From: Moorena bouillonii PNG
GTDB lineage: Bacteria > Cyanobacteriota > Cyanobacteriia > Cyanobacteriales > Coleofasciculaceae
NCBI RefSeq assembly: GCF_001942495.1
Contig: NZ_MKZS01000001.1
Location: forward strand, 1,612,552 to 1,651,773
Direction: 5' to 3'
DNA length: 39,222 nt
Shown: piece by piece, positions 1 through 7,951 of the stretch
How the letters are laid out: every line of letters starts with the position of its first letter
Position numbering within the stretch: the first letter of the stretch is position 1
The notes under the pieces: generated by a model
Database searches by the model: none
The model's input: only the letters and a program-made list of their open reading frames with translations
What the model was told of the DNA's origin: nothing
Translations under genes and position numbers: made by a program

Positions 1-49
1 TCCCTGCTCCCTGCTCCCTGTTCCCTGTTCCCTGTTCCCTGTTCCCTTT
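1..49. repeat. 7-bp tandem repeat array (STRR)
   Basis: About seven head-to-tail copies of a heptamer, TCCCTGC then TCCCTGT, run from the window edge and may continue outside it. The same heptamer family recurs near 16745 and, on the other strand, near 2784. Short tandemly repeated repetitive sequences of 7 bp are typical of filamentous cyanobacteria. Confidence 0.9.
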
Positions 50-56
50 GCTATAT

Positions 57-79
57 AGGGTGCCTTATTAAGGCACCCT
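57..79. repeat. Perfect 23-bp inverted repeat (hairpin)
   Basis: AGGGTGCCTT and AAGGCACCCT are perfect inverted arms of 10 bp around a 3-nt loop. It lies about 145 bp upstream of the CHASE2 kinase gene. It could be a terminator for a gene outside the window or a dispersed palindrome; no clear U-tract follows on the plus strand. Confidence 0.7.
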
Positions 80-224
80 ACTATTTATAGAGTTTGGTTT
101 CCAGTTTGACGTAAGTCCTATTTGGGTATTCCTTAACCAATTTTTTAAACAGGCTTTAATAATCTTTATGCAGCTAATAAATTGATTTCGATACTATAGA
201 TAATAAACGAGTAAAATACTCACA

Positions 225-2732
225 ATGTTTATTAATCCTAGGGGGTGGTTCGGGAAGATTATTCCTTCCCATACACCAAATCAGTATACAGATATTTCTA
301 CAAAGAAAGATACATCATCACAGGATAACACTCCGTTAAAACCAGCTAGATTAGGTTTCCTACTAGCTGTTTTTTTTCCCCTATTCGGAGCAATTTCAAC
401 AGCTCGGGATGGGGAGGGAGTGCAACGGATGGAAAAACAAACCCAAACTTGGTTTTTTAAACTTAGGGGTCCGGTGACTGGCCCAGACAATATAGTGATT
501 TTGGCAATTGATGAGGAGTCTCTGAATTTAAATCAATCCTATGATGATAATGATGAGTCTCAAGCACTAACTGATTTAGAACTTATCAAGAGCTGGCCCT
601 GGAAACGAGCTGCTTATGCTAAAGCGATTGAGCGTGTAATGGCTGCTGGAGCTAAGTCTGTTGCCGTCAGTATTGTGTTAGATAGTCCCAGTAGTTACGG
701 TGAGGCAGATGATCAACAGTTAACAGAGGTGCTAGAAAATTATGGCGAAAAGGTTACTCTGGCCGCTATATATGATACTTACGAAACTGTTGAAGGTGAG
801 GCTATCAAGCTAGTTAAGCCAAATTCTTTGTTTGAGACACCCCAGCTATCTGTAGGTTCGATTAATTATCCCATTGAGCCAGATGGCAGAATCTATCGTC
901 TAGCCAATCAGTTTCCCAAAGTTTGGGCTAAGAATAATCCAGAATTGGCAGAAACATCTGATCAGCTGATTTTTACAGTACCTTCCTTTAATGAGGCTAC
1001 CTTGGCAGCTGCTCAGGAATCAGGACTGAAGACGAAGCCCAAACCAGAGAATATTTTCTTCTACGGTTCGGATGCATTTAGATCTATTCCCTTCTGGTAT
1101 GTCTTAGATGATAATCGCTGGCACACTCGCCTAGACGATGGTAAGTATTTCCAAGACAAGATTGTGTTAATTGGACCAACTGCTAGCTCATTACCAGATT
1201 TTCATCGGACTCCTGTGTCCGATAGAATGGCTGGGGTAGAAATCAATGCTAATGCGATCGCAACACTACTCGAAGGTCGTACCATTGTTCAAGCAATTCC
1301 CAATCCTATCCACAGAGGAGTGTTGATCTTCTTGGGGGTTAATGTCGTCAGGTACTTATTAAGTCGGATTAAGCGATGGCAAGTTTGCCTAGGCTGGACA
1401 GTGCTCGGGGTAATCACTTGGGGAGAAATCAGTTATCTATTTTTCGTGTATGAGGGGCTAATTTTGCCTACAGCAGTCCCTATAGTTAACATAACTCTCA
1501 GTGGTGTTTTCTGTAGCGCTATGGGAGCAATGCAAGACCTGAAGAATAAACAGCAACTACGCCAAACTCTCAAACATTACGTTTCTGCCCCCATTGTCCA
1601 AGAAATTATCTCTGGACAAGATGATTTACGCAATTTGCTGGAGGAAAGGGAAGAAGAACTATTTGCTACTAAGTTAAGTGGACGCTATCAAATCATCAAA
1701 CGACTTAGTGCTGGAGGATTTGGCGAAACCTTTATTGCTGAAGACACCCAGCGACCGGGAAATCCGCACTGTGTGGTCAAACAGCTCAAACCTGCTAGCA
1801 ATAATCCTCAACACTGGCAACTGGCTCGACGGTTATTTCAAACGGAAGCAGAAATTCTCGAAAAGTTGGGCAAACATCACCAAATCCCTGAGCTGTTAGC
1901 CTATTTTGATGAAAATCAAGAATTTTATCTAGTTGAAGAGTTTATTAAAGGTCATCCTCTCAGCGATGAGTTACCAGCGAAACCTATTCCTGAAGCCAAC
2001 GTCATTGCCATAGTGGTAGATATTCTAAAGGTATTGCAGTTTGTCCACAGTCACAGTGTGATTCACCGAGATATTAAACCCGATAATCTAATTCGGCGCA
2101 AATCAGATCAGAAGCTGGTGCTAATTGACTTTGGCGCTGTTAAAGAAATTACTAATCAATTGCATTCAAGACGAAACCTGACTAATTTCACTGTCGCCAT
2201 TGGTACTAAAGGTTATATGCCTAATGAACAAGCTGTGGGTAGTCCAAGATTTAACAGTGATATTTATGCCACAGGTATGATTGCTGTGCGATCGCTTACT
2301 GGCATAACTCCTAGCAAATTACCAACAGATCCCATAACTGGAGAAGTAATTTGGCTCAATAAAGCACAGGTCAGTCCTGAATTAGCTACAGTGGTCAACA
2401 AAATGGTGCGCTATAGCTTCCGAAGTCGCTACCAGTCGGCTGAAGAGGTATTAGAAGCACTGAAACCTTTAACCAAAACCTTGCCAACATTCTCGTTTAG
2501 TAGCCTTGATTCATCGGTAGCGCTAGAATCTGAGGCTTCCACCGTGCCAGCACCACAGAAAACCATGGTTGATAGTGACTGTTCGAGTTCACAGAAAACT
2601 GTTCCGTTGTCGGAATCTACCACAGTGCTAGAGGAGGAAACCATGGTTGATAGTGACTGTTCGAGTTCACAGAAAACTGTTTCGTTGTCGGAATCTACCA
2701 CAGTGCTAGAGTCTAAGGAAACCTTATTCTAG
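225..2732 (+). CDS. CHASE2-domain membrane Ser/Thr protein kinase
   Basis: Predicted membrane-bound eukaryotic-type Ser/Thr kinase that would sense an extracytoplasmic signal and phosphorylate cytoplasmic proteins. Order of parts: N-terminal membrane anchor at about 41-57, a CHASE2 sensor at about 60-360, two or three membrane segments at about 363-435, then the kinase at about 487-750. Kinase motifs are complete: glycine loop GGFGETF (497-503), VVKQL with Lys519, HRDIKPDN with Asp616, and DFG at Asp635. This order is common for cyanobacterial CHASE2 kinases. The last 80 residues are low-complexity, Ser/Thr-rich, and hold a 26-residue tandem duplication. No strong Shine-Dalgarno precedes the ATG, which is usual here. 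The substrate and ligand cannot be read from the sequence. A MITE-like inverted repeat begins 5 nt after the stop. Confidence 0.93.
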   Translation: MFINPRGWFGKIIPSHTPNQYTDISTKKDTSSQDNTPLKPARLGFLLAVFFPLFGAISTARDGEGVQRMEKQTQTWFFKLRGPVTGPDNIVILAIDEESLNLNQSYDDNDESQALTDLELIKSWPWKRAAYAKAIERVMAAGAKSVAVSIVLDSPSSYGEADDQQLTEVLENYGEKVTLAAIYDTYETVEGEAIKLVKPNSLFETPQLSVGSINYPIEPDGRIYRLANQFPKVWAKNNPELAETSDQLIFTVPSFNEATLAAAQESGLKTKPKPENIFFYGSDAFRSIPFWYVLDDNRWHTRLDDGKYFQDKIVLIGPTASSLPDFHRTPVSDRMAGVEINANAIATLLEGRTIVQAIPNPIHRGVLIFLGVNVVRYLLSRIKRWQVCLGWTVLGVITWGEISYLFFVYEGLILPTAVPIVNITLSGVFCSAMGAMQDLKNKQQLRQTLKHYVSAPIVQEIISGQDDLRNLLEEREEELFATKLSGRYQIIKRLSAGGFGETFIAEDTQRPGNPHCVVKQLKPASNNPQHWQLARRLFQTEAEILEKLGKHHQIPELLAYFDENQEFYLVEEFIKGHPLSDELPAKPIPEANVIAIVVDILKVLQFVHSHSVIHRDIKPDNLIRRKSDQKLVLIDFGAVKEITNQLHSRRNLTNFTVAIGTKGYMPNEQAVGSPRFNSDIYATGMIAVRSLTGITPSKLPTDPITGEVIWLNKAQVSPELATVVNKMVRYSFRSRYQSAEEVLEALKPLTKTLPTFSFSSLDSSVALESEASTVPAPQKTMVDSDCSSSQKTVPLSESTTVLEEETMVDSDCSSSQKTVSLSESTTVLESKETLF
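2561..2711 (+). repeat. 78-bp tandem duplication in kinase C-terminal tail
   Basis: Two nearly identical 78-bp units start at 2561 and 2639. Each encodes 26 residues beginning TMVDSDCSSSQKTV, and the second unit is slightly truncated. Because 78 is a multiple of 3 the frame is kept. The near identity points to a recent slippage or unequal-crossover event. The Ser/Thr richness would suit an autophosphorylated tail, which is inference. Confidence 0.85.
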
Positions 2733-2736
2733 TGAT

Positions 2737-2859
2737 TATAGCGGTTTTTAATTAGGTGAGGTACAAATTTTGGAGTTTTAGGGAACAGGGAACAGGTAAC
2801 AGGGAACAGGGAACAGGTAAAAAATCATGTGTACCTCATTAGGCTATAAACCGCTATAG
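2737..2859. mobile_element. MITE-like inverted-repeat element containing an STRR
   Basis: TATAGCGGTTT at 2737-2747 is matched by AAACCGCTATA at 2849-2859, and inner arms TTAGGTGAGGTAC / GTACCTCATTAG also pair. The centre (about 2784-2820) holds GGGAACA heptamer repeats. The element begins 5 nt after the kinase stop codon, so its RNA could serve as that gene's 3' hairpin. No transposase is encoded. Confidence 0.6.
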
Positions 2860-2906
2860 TCGTCAGTCAATAGGGCAGTTGAATGTTGAGTGTCCACTTT
2901 CAAGAT

Positions 2907-2964
2907 TAAACCTTCAACCTTCAACCTAGCAACCTGGTAACCTTGAACCTTCAACCTGCTAACC
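2907..2964. repeat. 7-bp tandem repeats (AACCTTC family)
   Basis: Degenerate heptamers of the form AACCTTC / AACCTAG / AACCTGC run up to the stop codon of the DUF1350 gene. The complementary family (AAGGTTG, AAGGTTC) fills the ndhI-ndhG spacer near 30490. Confidence 0.75.
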
Positions 2965-3738
2965 TTAAGCCACTGCTAGAGGATTCAACCATCGCAAAAT
3001 TTCCCGTTGCAAGCGATTTAAATCGCGATAGACTTCTTGCTTGACCCACTGACCTACGGCATCCAATGGGGTAAACACTGCCCCTGGGTTTAAGGTGACA
3101 TCTTGCCCTAAAGGTGTTAAATGATTTCCTGGTATCCGCTGTAGGACAACCATATTTGGAAAACGTTTCTGTAAGGCTTGGGTCAAGCTAACACTTTGGT
3201 CAATCTCGTCATCAGTGAATTTAATCAGTAAATTACGCTGGATTTGATAGCGTTGAGTAATCAGAGAGTTAGTTTCTTGGGGTGAGGGAGTAAACTCGAG
3301 CTGGAAGACAGGATTGAGGTTTAACTGTTCCACAAAGGGAATAGCACGGTCAGCGGAATAGTTGTTATAGGAAATCAAGATATTACCAGCTCGTTCTACA
3401 CTGAAGAGGCTGCCAATCAACAAATGCAGTTTGCACCCCATGCTGTGGCCGATACCATAGATGGGTAGATACCGTTTCCGTAAAGCATTGGTTACCTGTA
3501 AGCGATTGAGAGTAGTCTCGAAGCGATTGAGTACATCTCGTGCGATCGCAATATGGTCGAGGGTATTCACAAACGGTGTCGCAATCACTGCATACCGTTG
3601 ACGTGCTAATTCTTCCAGTAACAATCGGTAGGTTACTTGGGGAGCTGTAGCAATAAACGCCCCACCCAGGAAATGGATAATCCCAGTGGGACGATTGGGG
3701 ATTAAAACCCAGTTACCAGATATTTCTTGCCAGTCCAT
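2965..3738 (-). CDS. DUF1350 family alpha/beta-hydrolase-like protein
   Basis: A 257-residue protein matching the DUF1350 family found in cyanobacteria and plant plastids. It opens with WVLIPNRPTGIIHFLGGAF, the family signature, and carries a nucleophile-elbow-like GHSMG with Ser99, which supports an alpha/beta-hydrolase fold. No signal peptide is visible, so it is probably cytosolic or plastid-type stromal. The substrate is unknown. Length is normal for the family and the ATG start fits the conserved N-terminus. It is a single gene with no operon partner; the 3' end abuts a heptamer repeat array and the upstream gene ends about 295 bp away. Confidence 0.85.
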   Translation of the reverse strand: MDWQEISGNWVLIPNRPTGIIHFLGGAFIATAPQVTYRLLLEELARQRYAVIATPFVNTLDHIAIARDVLNRFETTLNRLQVTNALRKRYLPIYGIGHSMGCKLHLLIGSLFSVERAGNILISYNNYSADRAIPFVEQLNLNPVFQLEFTPSPQETNSLITQRYQIQRNLLIKFTDDEIDQSVSLTQALQKRFPNMVVLQRIPGNHLTPLGQDVTLNPGAVFTPLDAVGQWVKQEVYRDLNRLQREILRWLNPLAVA

Positions 3739-3829
3739 GCCATACTATATAGGGTTTACTTCTTTTATTGTAAAGATGTTTGTAGAGTACTCTAGAGTAT
3801 GGTATTAATCTAGTAATATCTAGAAGTTA

Positions 3830-3858
3830 AGAATTCTGAATTTACAATTCAGAATTCT
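3830..3858. repeat. Perfect 13-bp-arm hairpin
   Basis: AGAATTCTGAATT and AATTCAGAATTCT form a perfect inverted repeat around a 3-nt loop. It lies between the DUF1350 start (3738) and the small exported-protein stop (4034), about 175 nt downstream of the latter. It could end that transcript, but no T-run follows on either side, so it may equally be a dispersed palindrome. Confidence 0.7.
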
Positions 3859-4033
3859 CTTGACCTGGTACCATTATTCGAAATTCATAAGTGTTGGGAG
3901 TAGACAATAATTCTGCACCCCTAGGATTAAGGTATCGCCCGTTTAATTTTAACTTCATGCGACTCTTGAAGCTAGCAGCGCAGTAGCTAGGATTAGTATT
4001 AGCTCCAGGTGTGAAGGAAATCCTGTATTGAAT

Positions 4034-4282
4034 TTATCCTAGTGTAGGGTAGGCTTCGATATTAGGGAAATCTTGAGTAACACTAGTCATATCTTCAATT
4101 ATTAACTCTTTACCGCACTCATTAATAATTTGCTTGTTAGAAGCTAAGGCTTGAATTGTCGAGGTAATAAATTCTGATGCGGTGTTGATATCACCAATAA
4201 CTGGTTCTTGAGCATTTAACCCTGAAGCAAAAGCGAAAACCATAGCAGTTGCAGCAGCAATTAACGTATTTTTTACCTTCAT
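4034..4282 (-). CDS. Small exported hypothetical protein
   Basis: An 82-residue protein of unknown function. The N-terminus (MKVKNTLIAAATAMVFAFAS) is a classic Sec signal peptide: two lysines, a hydrophobic core, and a likely signal-peptidase I site after GLNA (residue 24), leaving a mature chain of about 58 residues. The mature part is acidic with one cysteine and no motif I recognise. GAGG lies six bases upstream of the ATG, a good ribosome binding site by the standards of this window, which supports a real gene. It stands alone with long non-coding flanks. It could be a small periplasmic or secreted protein. Confidence 0.65.
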   Translation of the reverse strand: MKVKNTLIAAATAMVFAFASGLNAQEPVIGDINTASEFITSTIQALASNKQIINECGKELIIEDMTSVTQDFPNIEAYPTLG

Positions 4283-4623
4283 CTTAAGCCTCGTTTAGTT
4301 GAGATTGATTATGAGCACACAGTTGAGAACAAATCTTGAGTGCCCATGACAATTAGCACTGCTAATGGCGCAGTATCAGGAAAACTGGTTAGTAGGACTT
4401 ATCTATACAATTCCCCAAAGTGTCTAGTGAGGTAACAGTCTATAGGCAACTATGGGTAGAGGGGAGATGAAGAAGATGAGGACTAGTGATTTTATAAAAA
4501 AAGCTATACTTTATAGATAGATTTCCAACTATTTTGAATGAGATTGAGACTTTATTAGTTAATCACTCTGATTCTTTGTCTATCGTTTCTGATATATTAT
4601 AAGTATCGCATTAGTTTTTAAAA

Positions 4624-4800
4624 GTGTAGACTAAGAGGATATCTGAAAAGTTTTTTGATACTGAATTTTGCCCCCCTAGCCCCCCAACTTTGGGGGGAAC
4701 AAGAGTCAATTTGCTTCTAAAAGTCCCCCAAAATTGGGGGATTTAGGGGGCTTGGATGTAGCAAATGATACTTCTCAGACAACCTCTAAAAAACTCTACA
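4624..4800. mobile_element. MITE-like element with long imperfect terminal inverted repeats
   Basis: The outer arms align imperfectly: TGTAGACTAAGAGGATATCT at the left against the reverse complement of the right end, which contains AGAGGTTGTCTGAGAAGT. The inner part holds C-tract/G-tract hairpins (CCCCCCAACTTTGGGGGG and CCCCCAAAATTGGGGG). This C/G-tract palindrome is a familiar non-autonomous element in cyanobacterial genomes. It has no coding capacity. It occupies most of the 586-bp gap between the small exported gene and hisG; the rest of the gap shows nothing further. Confidence 0.6.
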
Positions 4801-4868
4801 GTACTTACGGAATAACTCTACTTGTGAGGGTGGGTTAGTCACACACCCTACTAACTAAAGACTCATCA

Positions 4869-5528
4869 CTAACTCACTAAAGATTCAGCACTGACCTTAG
4901 TCAACTCTCGAATCTGCTCAATCAAATTGTTAATACCATCAGTATTGAGGCGATAACTGATGGGATGGGCAATCAGTCGTGCTGTACTCTCATACAAAAT
5001 GTCAATTTCAATTAAGCCATTCTCTTTTAAGGTACGACCTGTGGACACCAAGTCCACAATTGCCTCCGACATCCCGGTAATTGGACCAAGTTCAACAGAA
5101 CCGTAGAGGGGGATAATTTCCACTGGCAAATCCAGGTTATTGAAATATTCCCGAGCACAGTGAACAAACTTGGAGGCTACGCGACCATGAGCTGGCAAAT
5201 CCAAAGGGCTTCGATAAGAGCTAGCAGCACGAACTGCCAATGACATCCGACAATAACCAAAGTGTAAGTCACCTAAGGTAGCCACTGCCGGGGTTTTTTC
5301 CCGTAGCACATCGTAACCAACTATCCCCAACTGAGCTTGACCATATTCCACGTAAACCGGTACATCTTGAGCTCGTACCAGTAGAGCTTGAGCAGTTTGA
5401 CTGGGGTCTTGAATCTGGAGTTGGCGGTTGGCGGAGTCTAGGAAGGTACTAAAGTCTAAGCCAACGGATTGCAGTAGCTTGATGCTGTCTTTTAGGAGTG
5501 CGCCTTTGGGTAATGCGATGGTAATCAT
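4869..5528 (-). CDS. hisG: ATP phosphoribosyltransferase, short form
   Basis: Catalyses the first step of histidine synthesis, joining ATP and PRPP to give phosphoribosyl-ATP. The 219-residue chain starts [12 protein letters not shown], the family N-terminus, and contains [15 protein letters not shown] and the PRPP-binding stretch around [16 protein letters not shown]. The length shows it is the short form (HisGS), which lacks the C-terminal regulatory domain and in this family depends on a separate HisZ subunit. No hisZ or other his gene is in the window, as expected since cyanobacterial his genes are usually scattered. The start is fixed by the conserved [10 protein letters not shown] repeat-rich 285-bp gap lies upstream. 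Confidence 0.95.
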   Translation of the reverse strand: MITIALPKGALLKDSIKLLQSVGLDFSTFLDSANRQLQIQDPSQTAQALLVRAQDVPVYVEYGQAQLGIVGYDVLREKTPAVATLGDLHFGYCRMSLAVRAASSYRSPLDLPAHGRVASKFVHCAREYFNNLDLPVEIIPLYGSVELGPITGMSEAIVDLVSTGRTLKENGLIEIDILYESTARLIAHPISYRLNTDGINNLIEQIRELTKVSAESLVS

Positions 5529-5650
5529 ATGGGGAGCTTCGGGAGCTTTGGCAGGAGGTCAATTAGTTGACTGATCAGATCAACTATACCTGTAGAAGCT
5601 CCATTATAGAAGCCCGTGCTCCTCAAATTATCACCAACCCGACATATCCT

Positions 5651-5770
5651 TAGGTGCGCTCTTAGCATTAAGAATTAAATTCGCTCAAGGTGCGCTTTCC
5701 AATGGGCGAATAAATCGCCCTTGGGTCGCACCTTTCGGCAAAGCCGACGCTACGCGAACGGGTCGCACCT
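5651..5770. repeat. Nested dispersed repeats (GGTGCGAC/GCGCACC and CTACGCGAA families)
   Basis: A reverse-oriented copy of the modular hairpin repeat runs 5689-5732: GGTGCGCTTTCC, an inner stem GGGCGA-taaa-TCGCCC, then GGGTCGCACC. It is flanked on the left by a half copy (GGTGCGCTC at 5653). On the right comes GCCGACGCTACGCGAACGGG followed by another GGTCGCACC end. The arrangement looks like one repeat family inserted into or joined to another. It sits upstream of hisG and may lie in its leader. Confidence 0.65.
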
Positions 5771-5813
5771 GTTGAATACTTATGATTCCGGAGGGTACGT
5801 CATTAGTTATTTG

Positions 5814-6212
5814 TTAAACCTTTAAATCAGGAATCAGCTCTAGCACAGTTTTTTTAATGAAATCCCGCTGATAAAAGTCAGGATCAACAATCCTTCGATT
5901 CCAGACCACAATGTCTAAATCTATACAGCGCGGTCCATTTTTATTGGATTGCTTAACCCGCCCTTGGTCAATTTCGACTTGTTTAAGTTTTTGACGAAAG
6001 GTCTCAAAACCGTCTTCTGTGTGAATTAAAAAGGCACCATTTAGAAAATCAGGTTGCTCAGTAAAGCCTATGGGTTTTGTTATGTAAAAGCGAGATTCAT
6101 TAACAAAATTATCAGTTTTTGATAAATTATATTTGGCTAGTTTTACATTTTTATCAGGTTCAATGTTAGAGCCAACACTTACTACTACTTCATTCACTAC
6201 CACTTCATTCAT
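5814..6212 (-). CDS. HPPK (FolK)-like pterin pyrophosphokinase, shortened
   Basis: Related to 6-hydroxymethyl-7,8-dihydropterin pyrophosphokinase, which transfers pyrophosphate from ATP to the pterin hydroxymethyl group in folate synthesis. Seen motifs: VSVGSN (Gly14-Asn16), QPDFLNGA, Glu80 followed by GRV, and NGPRCIDLD, whose Asp98 and Asp100 match the Mg-binding Asp95 and Asp97 of the E. coli enzyme. The protein is 132 residues against about 160 for standard FolK, and the segment aligning with E. coli His115 has no histidine. It may therefore be a divergent paralogue rather than the housekeeping FolK. The start codon overlaps the folX stop in ATGA, so the two are translationally coupled. 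The context with FolX and a pterin reductase suggests a role in a modified pterin pathway. Confidence 0.75.
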   Translation of the reverse strand: MNEVVVNEVVVSVGSNIEPDKNVKLAKYNLSKTDNFVNESRFYITKPIGFTEQPDFLNGAFLIHTEDGFETFRQKLKQVEIDQGRVKQSNKNGPRCIDLDIVVWNRRIVDPDFYQRDFIKKTVLELIPDLKV

Positions 6213-6631
6213 CGTTTAGCACTCAATTCTATAGACACAGAATCGGAAAATCGCAAAGCAAAAGGTTTATAAACTTTCACCTTAGCCCATACTATCCGGG
6301 GATTTTCCATTACAATATCTAAAATCATCTGGGTTAGCTTTTCTAGTAAATTAAACTTACTTTCTTCCACTGCTTTAATTACACGCTTGCTTAGGGTTTT
6401 ATAATTTAGGGTATCTTCAACGCAATCGCTTTTTGTAGAATTTCCTGGGGGAAAGCCAGCCTTAATATTAATCACAACATCTTGTTGAGTTTTTCTTTCC
6501 CAGTCATTAAATCCTATTATCGTGCGGAGTCTTAAATTTTTTATTTCCAGCAGCGCTTCAACATAACTGTGTTGTTTTTTGCTTCCGAAATCATTAACTT
6601 TTATTGATGTGATATGAGTAAGTTTTGTCAT
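6209..6631 (-). CDS. folX: FolX/FolB-family dihydroneopterin (triphosphate) epimerase/aldolase
   Basis: A tunnelling-fold pterin enzyme. Details favour FolX (dihydroneopterin triphosphate 2'-epimerase, towards monapterin) over FolB aldolase: IKNLRLRTIIG (30-40), LNYKTL (75-80), FNLLEKLTQ (93-101) and KPFALRFSDSVS (122-133) all read like E. coli FolX, whose counterpart is ALRYADSVS, whereas FolB has AVARAANV there. The 140-residue chain has an extra N-terminal stretch of about 26 residues before the core; no internal Met offers a shorter start. It overlaps the folK-like gene by 4 bp. No Shine-Dalgarno is visible, and the 8-bp duplication of a MITE begins only 10 nt upstream of the ATG. FolX versus FolB is inferred from motifs only. 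Confidence 0.75.
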   Translation of the reverse strand: MTKLTHITSIKVNDFGSKKQHSYVEALLEIKNLRLRTIIGFNDWERKTQQDVVINIKAGFPPGNSTKSDCVEDTLNYKTLSKRVIKAVEESKFNLLEKLTQMILDIVMENPRIVWAKVKVYKPFALRFSDSVSIELSAKR

Positions 6632-6640
6632 TTTTTTGAT

Positions 6641-6880
6641 GTATATAGCTGAGGGGGTGACATGAGCCCTTAAAAGCTTACTAGATAATGCTTTGATGCC
6701 AGTTTATCTTTGCTAAGATAAACTGGGCAATTGACCCTAGGAATGATGTTCTAGAAGCTAAAACCCTTATAACTACGTCCAAGGTCAGGCCAAACTAGTA
6801 TGTATCTTTTTGTAACATATCGGCTGAAAGTATTACCCAATAAGGATTTTAGCTTGCATGTCACCCCCTCAGGTATATAG
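6641..6880. mobile_element. MITE with 16-bp perfect TIRs and 8-bp target-site duplication
   Basis: A 224-bp non-coding element spans 6649-6872. Terminal inverted repeats CTGAGGGGGTGACATG (6649-6664) and its exact complement (6857-6872) are bounded by perfect 8-bp direct repeats GTATATAG at 6641-6648 and 6873-6880. An internal perfect 12-bp stem with a TGCT loop lies at 6699-6726. The boundaries are therefore well defined. It is inserted between the pterin reductase and folX, 17 nt from the folX ATG. An 8-bp duplication is made by several IS families (for example ISL3, IS66, IS256), so the parent transposase cannot be named from this alone. Confidence 0.85.
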
Positions 6881-6893
6881 TCTTGATTAAGTG

Positions 6894-6990
6894 TTCAGCT
6901 ATCAGCGGTCAGCTATCAGCGGTCAGCTATCAGCGGTCAGCTATCAGCCGTGGCCTTTGGCCACGCTACGCGAACAGCTATCAGTTATCA
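6894..6990. repeat. 14-bp tandem repeats plus CTACGCGAA element
   Basis: TCAGCTATCAGCGG is repeated about three and a half times (two linked heptamers). It is interrupted by a palindromic GTGGCCTTTGGCCAC followed by GCTACGCGAACAG, and then more TCAGTTA heptamers. The second element recurs at about 11425, 12637, 24400, 26472 and 30548. Confidence 0.8.
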
Positions 6991-7023
6991 GTTAGAATTG
7001 AAAAGCGGGCGGCTTACAGTTGA

Positions 7024-7731
7024 TTACAAATGTTGACCGCCATCCACAAATAAAAACTGTCCGGTAACAAATTGATTAGAGAGCAAATAGCGAACAGCCT
7101 GACAAATCTGATCCACATTGCCCTGGCTATGCATGGGTACTCTTTGTCTAAGTGTTTCGATATACTGTTCACTTGCCCCGGCTGGAAGTAAAATCCACCC
7201 AGGGCAAATTCCATTCACTCGAATATCTGGAGCCAACTCTAAAGCTGCCATCTCCGTTAAGTTAGCCAAGGCTTTCTTAGCTAATGTATAAGCAGAATAG
7301 GAAAAATCATTCTTGTTGATTCTGGTATCAATAATATTGATAATGTTCCCTTTTTGATAAAGACGAGCAAAATCACGGGTAAAGAAATACGGAGCCTTAA
7401 AGTTTACAGCAAAGTGACTGTCAAACCAGTCAAGTTCCGTTTCTTTAAGGGTTGCTGGTTCAAAAATGGAAGCATTATTCACCAACACATCAAGCTCAGG
7501 AACATCTGCTTTCACCTTTGGCAAAAGATTGAGCATATCTTCGTCACAGGTTAGATCAGCTTGGTAAAACCGACAATTTCGCTCTAGGGACTGGATCTGT
7601 TCTGCTAGGATTTCCGCGTCTTGGCGAGAACGGTTGTAATGAATCGCTAGATCATAGCCCTGTTTCGCCAAGTCTAATGCGATCGCTTTACCAATCCTTT
7701 TGGTGCCACCTGTAACCAATGCCCAAGCCAT
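7024..7731 (-). CDS. PTR1/FolM-like pteridine reductase (SDR family)
   Basis: A short-chain dehydrogenase of 235 residues, predicted to reduce dihydro- to tetrahydropterins with NADPH. The N-terminal TGGTKRIGKAIA (7-18) is the nucleotide loop with the extra basic residues seen in NADPH-specific pterin reductases. The catalytic set is Asp135, Tyr148 and Lys152; an Asp in place of the usual SDR Ser, 13 residues before the Tyr, is the arrangement of trypanosomatid PTR1 (Asp181/Tyr194/Lys198). AALELAPDIRVNGICPG also reads like PTR1, and the C-terminal FVTGQFLFVDGGQHL resembles E. coli FolM. It lies upstream of folX and the folK-like gene on the same strand, now separated from them by a MITE and repeats. 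A general SDR role cannot be excluded. Confidence 0.78.
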   Translation of the reverse strand: MAWALVTGGTKRIGKAIALDLAKQGYDLAIHYNRSRQDAEILAEQIQSLERNCRFYQADLTCDEDMLNLLPKVKADVPELDVLVNNASIFEPATLKETELDWFDSHFAVNFKAPYFFTRDFARLYQKGNIINIIDTRINKNDFSYSAYTLAKKALANLTEMAALELAPDIRVNGICPGWILLPAGASEQYIETLRQRVPMHSQGNVDQICQAVRYLLSNQFVTGQFLFVDGGQHL

Positions 7732-7951
7732 ACTGGTTTATCTTTCTAGGTTTTAAATTATAATTACTCTGTGATTCACTTTATCTTAACTAAAATAGTA
7801 TATCAAGTAGCTTGTCGTGTCTATCAATGACTTGGCTGTTAACTACAGGTAGTAGGCTTCGTTAATAACCCAAGCTACAGATAAAGTCGCTGCGTAAGTC
7901 TTATAATTGTGTTGATAGTCAAGCGTCAACCGTCAACTATCAACAAAATCA

